From contig CAJUOK010000006.1 in assembly GCA_910588015.1 (NCBI GenBank), positions 8,542-62,403 on the forward strand: a DNA stretch of 53,862 nt, in the 5' to 3' direction. The translations under genes were made by a program, and so were the position numbers. The stretch is from an uncultured Christensenellaceae bacterium (GTDB taxonomy: Bacteria; Bacillota; Clostridia; Christensenellales; UBA3700). The notes below the pieces were generated by a model. The model did not search any database. It was given only the letters and a program-made list of their open reading frames with translations, and had not been told where the DNA came from. Below are positions 31,886 through 41,037 of this stretch, in pieces. The first letter of the stretch is position 1, and each line of letters opens with the position of its first letter.

Positions 31886-32029
31886 TCCGCCGACTTATTT
31901 TGCAAGAGAAAAAGCATTATATCGGAGTTGTTAATAAATAAAAATCAATATACTTTCGAATAACAAGGCGGCTGTAAAAACAGCGAATTATTTAGAGAAT
32001 AAGAGAAAATAAATTTAAAGGATAAAGAT

Positions 32030-35000
32030 ATGGTAAAGAGAATTTTCGTAGAGAAAAAGCAAGGGTACAATGTATCGGCGAAAAAGACTTCGTCGGATAT
32101 CAAAAACGTGTTGGGTATCGATGTCGAAGACGTTAGAGAATTTATAAGATACGATATAGAGGACCTTGACGAAAAAGTATACGAGAGCGCAAAGACGACT
32201 ATATTCAGCGAGGCTCCCGTTGACGATTTGTTTGAAACGCTTCCCAATTTGGACGGTTATAAATTGCTGGCTGTGGAATATCTTCCCGGTCAATACGACC
32301 AAAGAGCCGATAGCGCTATGCAGTGCGTACAGCTTCTTTCGATGTCCAAGAGACCTTTGATTAAATGCGCAAAGCTCTATGCTTTTAAGGGCGTAAGCGA
32401 CGAACAGTTCTCAAGGGTACGCAAATATCTTATCAATCCGGTGGAGAGCAGAGAAGGCTCTATGCAAATTCCCGACACGCTTCAACAGGAAGTGGCGCAA
32501 AATCTCACAGTTCCGACCGTAGACGGATTTATCGATATGAGCGATATGCAGATTTGCGATTATCACAAGAAAGTAGGCTTTGCGATGAGCGAAAAGGATT
32601 TGATATTCGTCCGCGACTATTTCAAAGGGGAGCGTCGCAATCCTACGGAAAGCGAGATAAAAGTTATTGACACGTATTGGTCCGACCACTGCCGTCACAC
32701 GACTTTTTCGACAGAGCTGACCAAAATAGACGTGGATAGCAACAATCCGCACGTCTCCAAAGCTTTGGAATTATACAACGGTTTATACAACGAATTCAAT
32801 GCGAGCAGAGAAGATAAATATCCCTGTCTTATGGATATTGCTACGATTGCAGTCAAGAAGCTCAAAAAACTCGGCAAGCTGGATAATCTCGACGTGAGCG
32901 ACGAAATCAACGCTTGCTCGGTAGAAGTCGACGTAGACAACGACGGCAAGAATGAAAAGTGGCTGATTATGTTCAAGAACGAAACGCATAATCACCCCAC
33001 CGAGATAGAGCCTTTCGGAGGCGCGGCAACTTGCCTTGGCGGCGCAATAAGAGACCCGCTTTCGGGCAGAACTTACGTCTATCAAGCAATGAGAGTTACC
33101 GGTTGCGCCAATCCCACCGAAGATATATCGTCAACGCTTAAGGGCAAACTGCCGCAGAGAGTCATCACAAAGACTGCGGCTGCGGGATATTCAAGTTACG
33201 GCAATCAGATAGGTTTGTCGACGGGACTCGTCGCAGAGATGTATCATAACGATTATAAAGCAAAGAGATTGGAGACGGGTTACGTCATAGCCGGCGCGCC
33301 TAAAGAAAACGTCGTCAGAAGAAAGCCTGTCGAGGGAGATATTATAGTGCTTCTCGGAGGCGAGACGGGCAGAGACGGTTGCGGCGGCGCAACGGGTTCG
33401 TCCAAAGCGCATACGGAAAAATCAGTCGAAGTTTGCGGCGCAGAAGTACAAAAGGGCAATCCGCCCACGGAAAGAAAGATTCAGAGACTTTTCCGCAACA
33501 AAGACGTGTCGACGCTCATTGTCAAATGCAATGACTTCGGCGCGGGCGGCGTGAGCGTGGCAATAGGCGAGCTTGCGGACAGTCTTGATATATTCCTTGA
33601 CAGAGTACCCAAAAAATACGAGGGCTTGAGCGGCACAGAGCTTGCAATTTCCGAATCGCAGGAGAGAATGGCTGTCGTATTGGATAAAAAAGACGTAGAT
33701 AAGTTTATCGAATTCGCCAAGACGGAGAATCTTGCCGCAACGGCTGTCGCAGAAGTCACAGACAACGGCAGAATGAGAATGTTCTACGCAGGCAACTGCA
33801 TAGTCGACCTCAAGCGTAAGTTCCTCGATACCAACGGCGTTAAGCAGACGCAGGAAGCGCATATTTCTGACAACGCTACGGACTATATGGACATAGTAGA
33901 CGATGAGACTCAAAGACTTTTTGACAAAGGCGAATTTGACCAAGCCGTTAAGAACGAGCTGGCAAGACTCAACGTGTGTTCGACAAAAGGCCTCGGCGAA
34001 ATGTTTGACGGCACTATTGGCGCGTCAAGTGTGCTTATGCCTTTCGGCGGCAAATATCAACTTACGCCTGCAATTGCTATGGCGTGCAAACCTCCCGTCA
34101 GCGGAAGTACGGATACGGCTACCGTATCCACGTACGGTTGCTCGCCTCAACTTATGAGTTCGTCGCCGTTCACGGGCGCAATATACTCGATATTAACTTC
34201 GCTGTCAAAGCAAGTCGCTTGCGGAGTAAGCGTGGACACAGTCAGACTGTCATTGCAGGAATTTTTTAAGAAATTGGGACAGGATAAAGACAGATGGGGA
34301 CAGCCGCTTTCGGCGTTGCTTGGCGCGCTGTACGCGCAAATAGGTTTGGGAGTCGGAGCCATAGGCGGTAAGGACAGTATGAGCGGAACTTTCGAGCATA
34401 TAGACGTGCCCCCGACGCTTATATCCTTTGCGATGGGAGTTGGCAAAGCAAGCAAAATTGTCACCAATACATTTGCAGAGAATATGGGAGCAAAAGATAT
34501 TTATCGCGTGGCAATTCCCAAAGACGAATATTCTATTCCTGATTTTGCAAAGACTTTGGAGCTATACGCGGCTGTCAACAAGGCTATGCAAAACGGCGCT
34601 ATCAAGGCGTGCAACGTCGTGGAGGAAGGCGGCGCTGTCGCAAGCGTTTTTAAGGCTTGTATGGGCAACAAGTTGGGCACGGATTGGGACGATATATCTT
34701 TGGATATGTTTGCGCCCGCATTCGGCGATTTCGTCATACTTGCCGACGACGTCAGCGACTTAAAGGAATTTGACGTAGAAAAGATAGCAAGTCTTAACGG
34801 CACTTATACGGCGGATATTTGCGGAAAACAACTCAAGATGAACGACGCCGCCACGGCGTTTGAGGGCACGTTGGAAAAGGTTTTTCCGACGACGGCTGAA
34901 GCAAGCGGAGAAGTCAAAAATCTCATATGTTGCGCAAGAAAAATAGACAAAGCGCCGAGAAATATAGTCAAGCCGAGAGTATTAATCCCTGTATTCCCCG

Positions 35001-35767
35001 GCACAAACTGCGAGTACGATACCGCAAGAGCCTTCGAAAGAGCAGGGGCTAAAGCAAACGTGCTGATAATTAAGAATCAATCTTCCAAGGATATAGAAGA
35101 ATCCGCAGAAGCAATAGTCAAGGCTCTCGAGCAGTCGCAGATTCTTGCATTTCCGGGAGGATTCAGCGGAGGAGACGAGCCGGACGGCAGCGGTAAATTC
35201 ATTGCCACTACTTTCCGCAATCCCCGCATTGCAGAGCAGGTTATGAAGCTTCTCTACGAAAGAGACGGTTTGGCTTTGGGTATATGCAACGGCTTCCAAG
35301 CTCTTATCAAACTCGGACTGGTACCTTACGGAGATATAAGGGAGCAACAGAGCAAAGCTCCAACTTTGACTTTCAACAATATATCCCGTCACGTTTCGAC
35401 TATAGTCAACGTGCGCGTGGCAACCAACAAATCGCCTTGGCTTTGCGGAGTAAAGGTTGACGACGTATTTGCAGTGCCCGTAAGTCACGGCGAGGGTAGA
35501 TTTGTCGCAAGCGCCGAAGAGCTCGATAAGATTATTAAGGGCGGTCAAGTCGCAACGCAATACGTAGATATGACGGGCAGCGCGACAATGGTTTCTCCGT
35601 ATAATCCCAACGGAAGTATGTACGCTATAGAAGGTATAATATCTCCCGACGGAAGAGTGCTCGGAAAGATGGGACACGCCGAGAGAATAGACGCAAATCT
35701 TTATAAGAACGTCGAAGGAAACTACGATATGAAACTCTTTGAGAGCGGAGTCGCATACTTTAAGTAA
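32030..35767 (+). CDS. purL: Single-chain FGAM synthase PurL, clade II
   Basis: At 1245 residues this is the large one-polypeptide PurL of Clostridia and streptococci (clade II type), which replaces PurS-PurL-PurQ. It converts FGAR, glutamine and ATP to FGAM. Visible are VIDTYWSDHCRHTTF, KNETHNHPTEIEPFGGAATCLGGAIRDPLSG, a repeated AIRS-type synthetase half, and a C-terminal glutaminase domain (about 985-1245) with PGTNCEYDTARAFERAG, AFPGGFSGGDEPD, the nucleophile Cys in LGICNGFQALIKLGL, and SHGEGRF for the His-Glu pair. The 144-bp upstream gap holds a GCTGT-AAAA-ACAGC hairpin (31971-31984) and a distant CCGCC/GGCGG pairing. AAAGG precedes the start. Confidence 0.95.
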   Translation: MVKRIFVEKKQGYNVSAKKTSSDIKNVLGIDVEDVREFIRYDIEDLDEKVYESAKTTIFSEAPVDDLFETLPNLDGYKLLAVEYLPGQYDQRADSAMQCVQLLSMSKRPLIKCAKLYAFKGVSDEQFSRVRKYLINPVESREGSMQIPDTLQQEVAQNLTVPTVDGFIDMSDMQICDYHKKVGFAMSEKDLIFVRDYFKGERRNPTESEIKVIDTYWSDHCRHTTFSTELTKIDVDSNNPHVSKALELYNGLYNEFNASREDKYPCLMDIATIAVKKLKKLGKLDNLDVSDEINACSVEVDVDNDGKNEKWLIMFKNETHNHPTEIEPFGGAATCLGGAIRDPLSGRTYVYQAMRVTGCANPTEDISSTLKGKLPQRVITKTAAAGYSSYGNQIGLSTGLVAEMYHNDYKAKRLETGYVIAGAPKENVVRRKPVEGDIIVLLGGETGRDGCGGATGSSKAHTEKSVEVCGAEVQKGNPPTERKIQRLFRNKDVSTLIVKCNDFGAGGVSVAIGELADSLDIFLDRVPKKYEGLSGTELAISESQERMAVVLDKKDVDKFIEFAKTENLAATAVAEVTDNGRMRMFYAGNCIVDLKRKFLDTNGVKQTQEAHISDNATDYMDIVDDETQRLFDKGEFDQAVKNELARLNVCSTKGLGEMFDGTIGASSVLMPFGGKYQLTPAIAMACKPPVSGSTDTATVSTYGCSPQLMSSSPFTGAIYSILTSLSKQVACGVSVDTVRLSLQEFFKKLGQDKDRWGQPLSALLGALYAQIGLGVGAIGGKDSMSGTFEHIDVPPTLISFAMGVGKASKIVTNTFAENMGAKDIYRVAIPKDEYSIPDFAKTLELYAAVNKAMQNGAIKACNVVEEGGAVASVFKACMGNKLGTDWDDISLDMFAPAFGDFVILADDVSDLKEFDVEKIASLNGTYTADICGKQLKMNDAATAFEGTLEKVFPTTAEASGEVKNLICCARKIDKAPRNIVKPRVLIPVFPGTNCEYDTARAFERAGAKANVLIIKNQSSKDIEESAEAIVKALEQSQILAFPGGFSGGDEPDGSGKFIATTFRNPRIAEQVMKLLYERDGLALGICNGFQALIKLGLVPYGDIREQQSKAPTLTFNNISRHVSTIVNVRVATNKSPWLCGVKVDDVFAVPVSHGEGRFVASAEELDKIIKGGQVATQYVDMTGSATMVSPYNPNGSMYAIEGIISPDGRVLGKMGHAERIDANLYKNVEGNYDMKLFESGVAYFK

Positions 35768-35818
35768 AAATATAGCGGCGGAGTAAAACTTATCAGACTT
35801 ATAGTTTAAATAAAAAAG

Positions 35819-35846
35819 TACGCATATTTAAACGATATGCGTATTT
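35819..35846 (+). terminator. Probable terminator of the pur operon
   Basis: TACGCATAT (35819-35827) pairs with ATATGCGTA (35835-35843), with a 7-base loop and a short T tract. It lies 51 bases after the purL stop. Confidence 0.65.
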
Positions 35847-35945
35847 AACTAAATAAAAAATATTGGCTTATTAAATTGTCTTTAACGTCGTTTGCGTTGT
35901 GGAATTAAGAAAGCCGCTTGAAAATACAAATTTCAAAGGAGCGTT

Positions 35946-37865
35946 ATGTCGTTTTTACCGATAACCAAAAGTCAAGTTGGAGACAGACAGGTCGATATTG
36001 TCTACGTCATAGGCGAAGCATACGTCGACCATCCGTCTTTCGGGCACGCAATAGTGTCTAGGCTTTTGCAATCTTTGGGCGTCGACGTAGCGATAATTCC
36101 TCAGCCGCAAAACGACGCGGATTTTATGCGTTTCGGACAGCCCAAATACGGTTTTATGGTTTCCAGCGGAGTTGTCGACAGTATGGTCAACAACTACACG
36201 GTTGCAAAGATTAGACGTACTAAAGACGTGTATAGCGAGGGCGGAGACGTAGGAATGCGCCCCGACAGGTGCGTAGACGTATACTGCAACGCTTTGAAAA
36301 GGTTGTATCCGACCGCGCCTGTGGTTATAGGCGGAATAGAGGCTTCGCTTCGCCGATTTGCGCATTACGACTATTGGAAAGACGAAGTTCTTCCAAGTAT
36401 ATTGGTTTCGTCAAAAGCCGATTTGCTTATTTACGGAATGGGAGAACGTCCGATAAAAGAAATCTTTGCAATGGTAAAAAAGGGCGTGCCTTTAGATAAG
36501 GTTAAAGACGTGCGGGGTACTTGCTACCTGTCGCGTTTTGACGATTTGTCGGCAAAGCTTAAAAAGGGCATAGAAGAGCATACCGTGGAGTTTTCTCCGT
36601 CATTTGAACAAGTAAAGTCCGACAAGTTGCAATACGTAAAAGCTTTCAACGCCCAATATTCCAACAACGACCCCTATTCGGGGAAAACGCTTCTTCAGAA
36701 GCACGGCGATAAATATTTGGTGCAAAATCCTATGCAATATCCGCTGTCCGTCAAAGAAATGGACGAAATATACGACTTGCCTTACGAGAGAACGTACCAC
36801 CCGAGTTATACCCGAGGAGTTCCTGCAATAGAAGAGGTAAAATATTCGCTGACTTCCGTCAGAGGCTGTTTCGGAGCTTGCAATTATTGCGCAATAGCTT
36901 TTCATCAAGGGCGGATAGTGCAGAAGCGAAGTAAGGAAAATATAGTAAAAGAAGCCGAAAGTTTTGTTGCCGACAAAGATTTCAAGGGCTATATTCACGA
37001 CGTGGGCGGACCTACGGCAAACTTCCGCGACCCTGCTTGCGAAAAACAAAAGACTGCGGGAGTATGCAAAGATAAGTCTTGCATAGGTTACAAGCCTTGT
37101 CCGGCTATGAAAGTCGACCACAGCGAATATCTCGACTTGCTGAAGACTTTAAGACAGATTGAGGGAATAAAAAAGGTATTTATAAGGTCGGGCATACGTT
37201 TCGATTACCTTATGTACGACGATAATCCCGAATTTTTATACGAGCTTATAAAGCACCACGTCAGTGGTCAGCTCAAAGTTGCTCCCGAACATATTTCCGA
37301 TGCGACTCTCAAATATATGAACAAGCCGTCGTTTGACGTATATCTCAAGTTCAAGGAAAAATATGACGAGATAAACAAAAAACTCGGCAAAAAGCAATAT
37401 CTTGTGCCTTATCTCATATCTTCGCATCCCGGCTGTACGCTTAAAGACGCGATAAGACTTGCGCAGTATCTCAAGTCGATAGGGTATATGCCCGAGCAAG
37501 TGCAAGACTTTTATCCCACTCCGTCGACCAAATCCACCTGTATGTATTATACGGGGATTGACCCCGACACAATGCAAAGCGTCTACGTCGCAAAGACCAA
37601 GAAGGAAAAGACTTTTCAGCGCGCTCTTATGCAGTACAGGAAGAAGAGTAATTACGATATTATAGTCGAGGCTTTGAAAGAGGCGGGTAGAGAAGATTTG
37701 ATAGGATTTACTGACGGTTGTTTGGTCAAGCCGACCAAAGAGCAGGCAATTGCCAAGTCGAGCGGAGATAAAATACTGACAAAAGACAATAATAATCGCA
37801 AAGTGCATAAGTTTGTCAAAAACAATTCCTCCAAAAGCAAGTCAAAAGGAGCCAAGTCGAGATGA
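35946..37865 (+). CDS. YgiQ-family radical SAM protein
   Basis: The 639-residue protein belongs to the YgiQ/UPF0313 family. The N-terminal B12-binding-like part shows AYVDHPSFGHAIVSRLLQSLGVDVAIIPQP and PVVIGGIEASLRRFAHYDYWKD. The radical SAM centre is CFGACNYCAIAFHQGR (C-x3-C-x2-C) after SVRGC. Then come DVGGPTANF, an extra Cys group (CEKQKTAGVCKDKSCIGYKPC), QLKVAPEHIS and QVQDFYPTPSTKSTCMYYTG. The C-terminus is a Lys/Ser/Asn-rich tail of about 35 residues. The reaction is unknown to me. Its stop overlaps the recX start (ATGA-type). Confidence 0.9.
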   Translation: MSFLPITKSQVGDRQVDIVYVIGEAYVDHPSFGHAIVSRLLQSLGVDVAIIPQPQNDADFMRFGQPKYGFMVSSGVVDSMVNNYTVAKIRRTKDVYSEGGDVGMRPDRCVDVYCNALKRLYPTAPVVIGGIEASLRRFAHYDYWKDEVLPSILVSSKADLLIYGMGERPIKEIFAMVKKGVPLDKVKDVRGTCYLSRFDDLSAKLKKGIEEHTVEFSPSFEQVKSDKLQYVKAFNAQYSNNDPYSGKTLLQKHGDKYLVQNPMQYPLSVKEMDEIYDLPYERTYHPSYTRGVPAIEEVKYSLTSVRGCFGACNYCAIAFHQGRIVQKRSKENIVKEAESFVADKDFKGYIHDVGGPTANFRDPACEKQKTAGVCKDKSCIGYKPCPAMKVDHSEYLDLLKTLRQIEGIKKVFIRSGIRFDYLMYDDNPEFLYELIKHHVSGQLKVAPEHISDATLKYMNKPSFDVYLKFKEKYDEINKKLGKKQYLVPYLISSHPGCTLKDAIRLAQYLKSIGYMPEQVQDFYPTPSTKSTCMYYTGIDPDTMQSVYVAKTKKEKTFQRALMQYRKKSNYDIIVEALKEAGREDLIGFTDGCLVKPTKEQAIAKSSGDKILTKDNNNRKVHKFVKNNSSKSKSKGAKSR

Positions 37866-38476
37866 AGATAACCGGTATAACTATGCAGTCAAAGAATATC
37901 GACAGAGTCAATCTTTATATTGACGGAGCGTTTTATTGCGGAGTCAGTCGCATTGCCGTATACAATAACAAATTGGAAGTTGGGATGGAAATCGAGCAAT
38001 CGACGTTGGACAAATTGATATTCGATAGCGATAAAGACAAAGCCTTCGATTATGCTTTGACCTATATAAGCAAATATACTCCCACTGCAAAGATTCTTAC
38101 CAATAAGCTTTACGAGAAAGGTTACGGAAAGATAATAGTAGACTATACTGTGGAGAAGTGCGAGCATTACGGTTATATCAACGACGAAGAATATGCGCGT
38201 TCTTACGTTGCGCTCAACGCCGCTATAAAAGGAAAGACAAGGCTTAAAATGGAGTTGCGGAATAAGGGCGTATCCGACGATAAGATAGACAGGGCGCTTG
38301 AGCAGATGCCTCAAAACGACGCTTGCCAAAATCTTGCCCAAAAGCACAGCAAGAATCAAGATATTCACGACCCGAAATATAGGGCGAAATTAATAAGATT
38401 TTTGCAGTACAGAGGCTATGAGTGGGAAGATATATCCCAAGCGCTGGCTACGTTGAAGATTGTTGACGAGGATTAA
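37862..38476 (+). CDS. recX: RecA regulator RecX
   Basis: The 204-residue protein has three-helix RecX repeats: KDKAFDYALTYISKYTPTAKILTNKLYEKGYGKIIVDYTVEKCEHYGYINDEEYARSYV, then KGKTRLKMELRNKGVSDDKIDRAL and KYRAKLIRFLQYRGYEWEDISQALA. RecX binds RecA filaments and limits them. The 4-base overlap with the YgiQ gene suggests coupling. recA is not nearby. Confidence 0.9.
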   Translation: MKITGITMQSKNIDRVNLYIDGAFYCGVSRIAVYNNKLEVGMEIEQSTLDKLIFDSDKDKAFDYALTYISKYTPTAKILTNKLYEKGYGKIIVDYTVEKCEHYGYINDEEYARSYVALNAAIKGKTRLKMELRNKGVSDDKIDRALEQMPQNDACQNLAQKHSKNQDIHDPKYRAKLIRFLQYRGYEWEDISQALATLKIVDED

Positions 38477-38479
38477 AAA

Positions 38480-39967
38480 GTGAAGAATGCTCTTACTACC
38501 AAACAAATGGCATATTGCGACGGCAAGACCATCGACGGGGGAATATCCTCGCGAGAGCTTATGCGCAGAGTTGCCGATGCAATTTACGGCGGCAGGCAAT
38601 GGAGCGGCACTATATATATTGTTTGCGGCAAAGGTAACAATGGAGGAGACGGTCTTGCGCTTGCTTGCGTAATGATTGACAACGGAATTTTTCCAAAAGT
38701 ATTTCTTTGTTCGCAGGCTAGCCAAGACGGCAGATATTATCAGGATATATTAATGTCGAAAGGATTCAAGGATATCTATCCGGTGGAAAGCTGCGATTAT
38801 GATTGCGATATTATCGTCGATTGCATTTTCGGCACGGGATTTAAAGGACAGCCCAATGACAAATATGCCGATATTATCAAAAAGATAAACGATAGCGGGG
38901 CTTATAAAATCAGCGTGGATATACCAAGCGGACTTGACGGCGACAGCGGAAGGTATACGACGTGCGTCGTTGCCGACGAAACGGTGACGGTTGAGTATGC
39001 AAAGACAGGACTGTATCTCAACGACGGCAAAGATATGATTGGCAAGCTGTCGATAATCGACGTCGGGATAGGCTTGTTTGTCGACGGTGTCAACGTTGTG
39101 GAAGATAAAGACGTCGCTATTCTTTTTCCAAAGCGAAAACGCAATACACACAAAGGTACGTTCGGCAAAAGCGCGTTGCTCGGCGGTTGCGGCAATTATC
39201 TCGGCGCGGTTAGGCTTGCCAATATGGGACTTTGCGCTTTGAGAAGCGGCGGCGGACTAAATGCCGTTATCGTTCCTCAATCGCACAGAGGTCATATGCT
39301 CGGTACTGTTGTGGAAAGCACGGTCTTGACGTTGCCCGACGACAACGGTTATTTCCTATTTGACAAAGATATGATTGACGAAGAGCTCAAGGGAGTCGAC
39401 GCGTTGGCTATAGGTATGGGAATGGGCGGTCGTTATGACGAAAACGCAAAGATAATAGATTATATTATACGCAATTATCCCATAAAAGTAATAATCGACG
39501 CAGATGGACTCAACAGTTTGGCGACTGATGTAGAAATGCTCAAATGCGCAAAAGCCGATATAATACTCACGCCGCACGTAAAAGAGATGTCGAGACTGAG
39601 CGGTAAGAGCGTCCAAGATATATTGAACGAGCCTATACAAGCGGCAAAAGATTTTGCAGGGCGGTACGGAGTTACGGTGTTGCTCAAAGGCGCAAGCAGC
39701 GTTATTACCGACGGCAGAGAAGTATATCTGACTGTCAACGGGGGAGCCGAACTCTCAAAAGGCGGAAGCGGCGACACGTTGAGCGGCGTAATGTTAGGAA
39801 TGCTTTCGCAAGGTATACCGACGGTTGAAAGCGCTTATTCGGCGTCATATCTTACGGCGTTTGCGGCAAGAAAACTCGTTGGGGAGTACAGCGAGTACGG
39901 AGTATTGCCAAGCGACGTGGCAAGAGAAATAAGAATGATTATTGATAGACAAAACGGTAAGATATAG
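38480..39967 (+). CDS. nnr: Bifunctional NAD(P)H-hydrate epimerase/dehydratase
   Basis: The 495-residue protein starts at GTG 38480, three bases after recX. The N-terminal NnrE domain (about 1-205) epimerises damaged NAD(P)HX: YIVCGKGNNGGDGLALACVM, DIIVDCIFGTGFKG, SVDIPSGLDGDSG. The C-terminal NnrD domain (about 215-495) dehydrates S-NADHX using ADP: HKGTFGKSALLGGCGNYLGAVRLA, IGMGMGGRYDENAK, DADGLN, ILTPHVKEMSRLSG, LLKGASSVITDG, and the ribokinase-like GGSGDTLSGVMLGML. Both active sites look intact. Confidence 0.95.
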   Translation: MKNALTTKQMAYCDGKTIDGGISSRELMRRVADAIYGGRQWSGTIYIVCGKGNNGGDGLALACVMIDNGIFPKVFLCSQASQDGRYYQDILMSKGFKDIYPVESCDYDCDIIVDCIFGTGFKGQPNDKYADIIKKINDSGAYKISVDIPSGLDGDSGRYTTCVVADETVTVEYAKTGLYLNDGKDMIGKLSIIDVGIGLFVDGVNVVEDKDVAILFPKRKRNTHKGTFGKSALLGGCGNYLGAVRLANMGLCALRSGGGLNAVIVPQSHRGHMLGTVVESTVLTLPDDNGYFLFDKDMIDEELKGVDALAIGMGMGGRYDENAKIIDYIIRNYPIKVIIDADGLNSLATDVEMLKCAKADIILTPHVKEMSRLSGKSVQDILNEPIQAAKDFAGRYGVTVLLKGASSVITDGREVYLTVNGGAELSKGGSGDTLSGVMLGMLSQGIPTVESAYSASYLTAFAARKLVGEYSEYGVLPSDVAREIRMIIDRQNGKI

Positions 39968-39990
39968 ATTATTTAAAGGAGAATATAGCT

Positions 39991-40626
39991 ATGAAAGTAT
40001 TGCTTGTAAACGGAAGTAACAGAGAAAAAGGTTGCACAAACAGAGCTTTGGAGGAGGTTGCCAAAGTCCTTGTCGAAAACGGAATAGATTACGAGATATT
40101 CCAAATAGGCGCGGCGCCTATAAGAGATTGCATCGGGTGTATGCAGTGCGCAATTAAACTCAAAAACAACACTTGCATATTCGACGACGATATAGTCAAT
40201 ACGCTTATCAAGAAAGCTAGCGAATGCGACGGCTTTGTTTTCGGCACGCCAGTTTATTACGCTCATCCCAGCGGCAGAATTCTTTCGCTTCTCGACAGAG
40301 TTTTTTATGCGGGCAGCAGAGTTTTTAAGCACAAACCTGCGTTTGCGGTTGCAAGCGCGAGAAGAGCGGGCACGACCGCGTCTTTGGACGTTTTGAACAA
40401 ATATTTTACTATTGCTCAAATGCCTGTGGTTTCGTCAAGTTATTGGAATATGGTTCACGGCAACGCTCCCGAACAAGTCGAAAGCGATTTGGAAGGATTG
40501 CAGACTATGCGCAATGCCGCCCGCAATTTGATTTGGCTTATGAAGTGCATAGAGCTTGGAAAACAAAACGGCGTCGAGCCGCCCAAGAACGAGAGCGGAG
40601 TAAGGACGAATTTTATCAAAATTTGA
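39991..40626 (+). CDS. Flavodoxin-fold NAD(P)H-dependent reductase
   Basis: The 211-residue protein belongs to the NADPH-dependent FMN reductase/flavodoxin-like family (IsfD/WrbA relatives). It shows the FMN phosphate loop VNGSNREKGCTNRAL, a cysteine-containing segment IRDCIGCMQCAIKLKNNTCIFDDD typical of iron-sulfur flavoproteins, and FGTPVYYAHPSGRILSLLDRVFY. The Cys spacing (C-x2-C-x2-C-x7-C) could bind a cluster. The substrate is unknown. AAAGGAG precedes ATG 39991. Confidence 0.88.
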   Translation: MKVLLVNGSNREKGCTNRALEEVAKVLVENGIDYEIFQIGAAPIRDCIGCMQCAIKLKNNTCIFDDDIVNTLIKKASECDGFVFGTPVYYAHPSGRILSLLDRVFYAGSRVFKHKPAFAVASARRAGTTASLDVLNKYFTIAQMPVVSSSYWNMVHGNAPEQVESDLEGLQTMRNAARNLIWLMKCIELGKQNGVEPPKNESGVRTNFIKI

Positions 40627-40633
40627 AATTTAA

Positions 40634-40882
40634 TTATTTAGGTTGAAATGATATAAATGTGTTTTTAGTTCCGTCGTAATTTTCAAGTCCTAATAAATAG
40701 TCGGTGGAAACGTCTAAAAATATAGCTATTCCGACAATATATTTCATACTGGGTTCATTGTTTCCGTTTAACCATTCCGAAAGCGTAGATTTTTTTACAC
40801 CGAGGTAGTTGCAAAGTTCTTTTTGCAGCTTTCCTTGGTCTTTTAATTCTTTTTTAACTCTTGCGCCGAATATTTCTGTCAT
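40634..40882 (-). CDS. XRE-family transcriptional repressor
   Basis: The 82-residue protein is essentially one helix-turn-helix domain: GARVKKELKDQGKLQKELCNYLGVKKSTLSEWLNGNNEPSMKYIVGIAIFLDVSTDYLLGL, with the recognition helix at about residues 29-38. No sensor or protease domain is attached. Upstream are three near-identical 19-bp palindromes, one 11 bp from its start and overlapping its likely -10 region, so it probably represses itself and the divergent gene at 41038. It converges on the reductase gene with 7 bp between stops. Confidence 0.9.
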   Translation of the reverse strand: MTEIFGARVKKELKDQGKLQKELCNYLGVKKSTLSEWLNGNNEPSMKYIVGIAIFLDVSTDYLLGLENYDGTKNTFISFQPK

Positions 40883-40892
40883 AACACCCTTT

Positions 40893-40979
40893 AGTTCATA
40901 TTTTATAAACTTTTTATTAGTTTTTCTTGACAGTTCATAAAATATGAACTATTATATAATTGTTCATTAATTATGAACT
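40893..40979. promoter_or_regulatory. Three 19-bp XRE operators
   Basis: The repeat AGTTCATA-N3-TATGAACT occurs at 40893-40911 (one arm TATAAACT), 40932-40950 (perfect) and 40961-40979 (one arm TGTTCATT). The first covers the probable xre -10; the second fills the -35/-10 spacer of the rightward promoter; the third lies at its expected +1. This is a classic repressor layout. Confidence 0.85.
40927..40955 (+). promoter_or_regulatory. Sigma-A promoter of the zinc-ribbon gene
   Basis: TTGACA (40927-40932), a 17-bp spacer and TATTAT (40950-40955). The spacer is almost entirely occupied by operator 2. Confidence 0.75.
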
Positions 40980-41037
40980 GGCAAATTGAACTTATACTCA
41001 ATATGCCCAAGATTTATTTAAAAAGGAGAAAATCATT

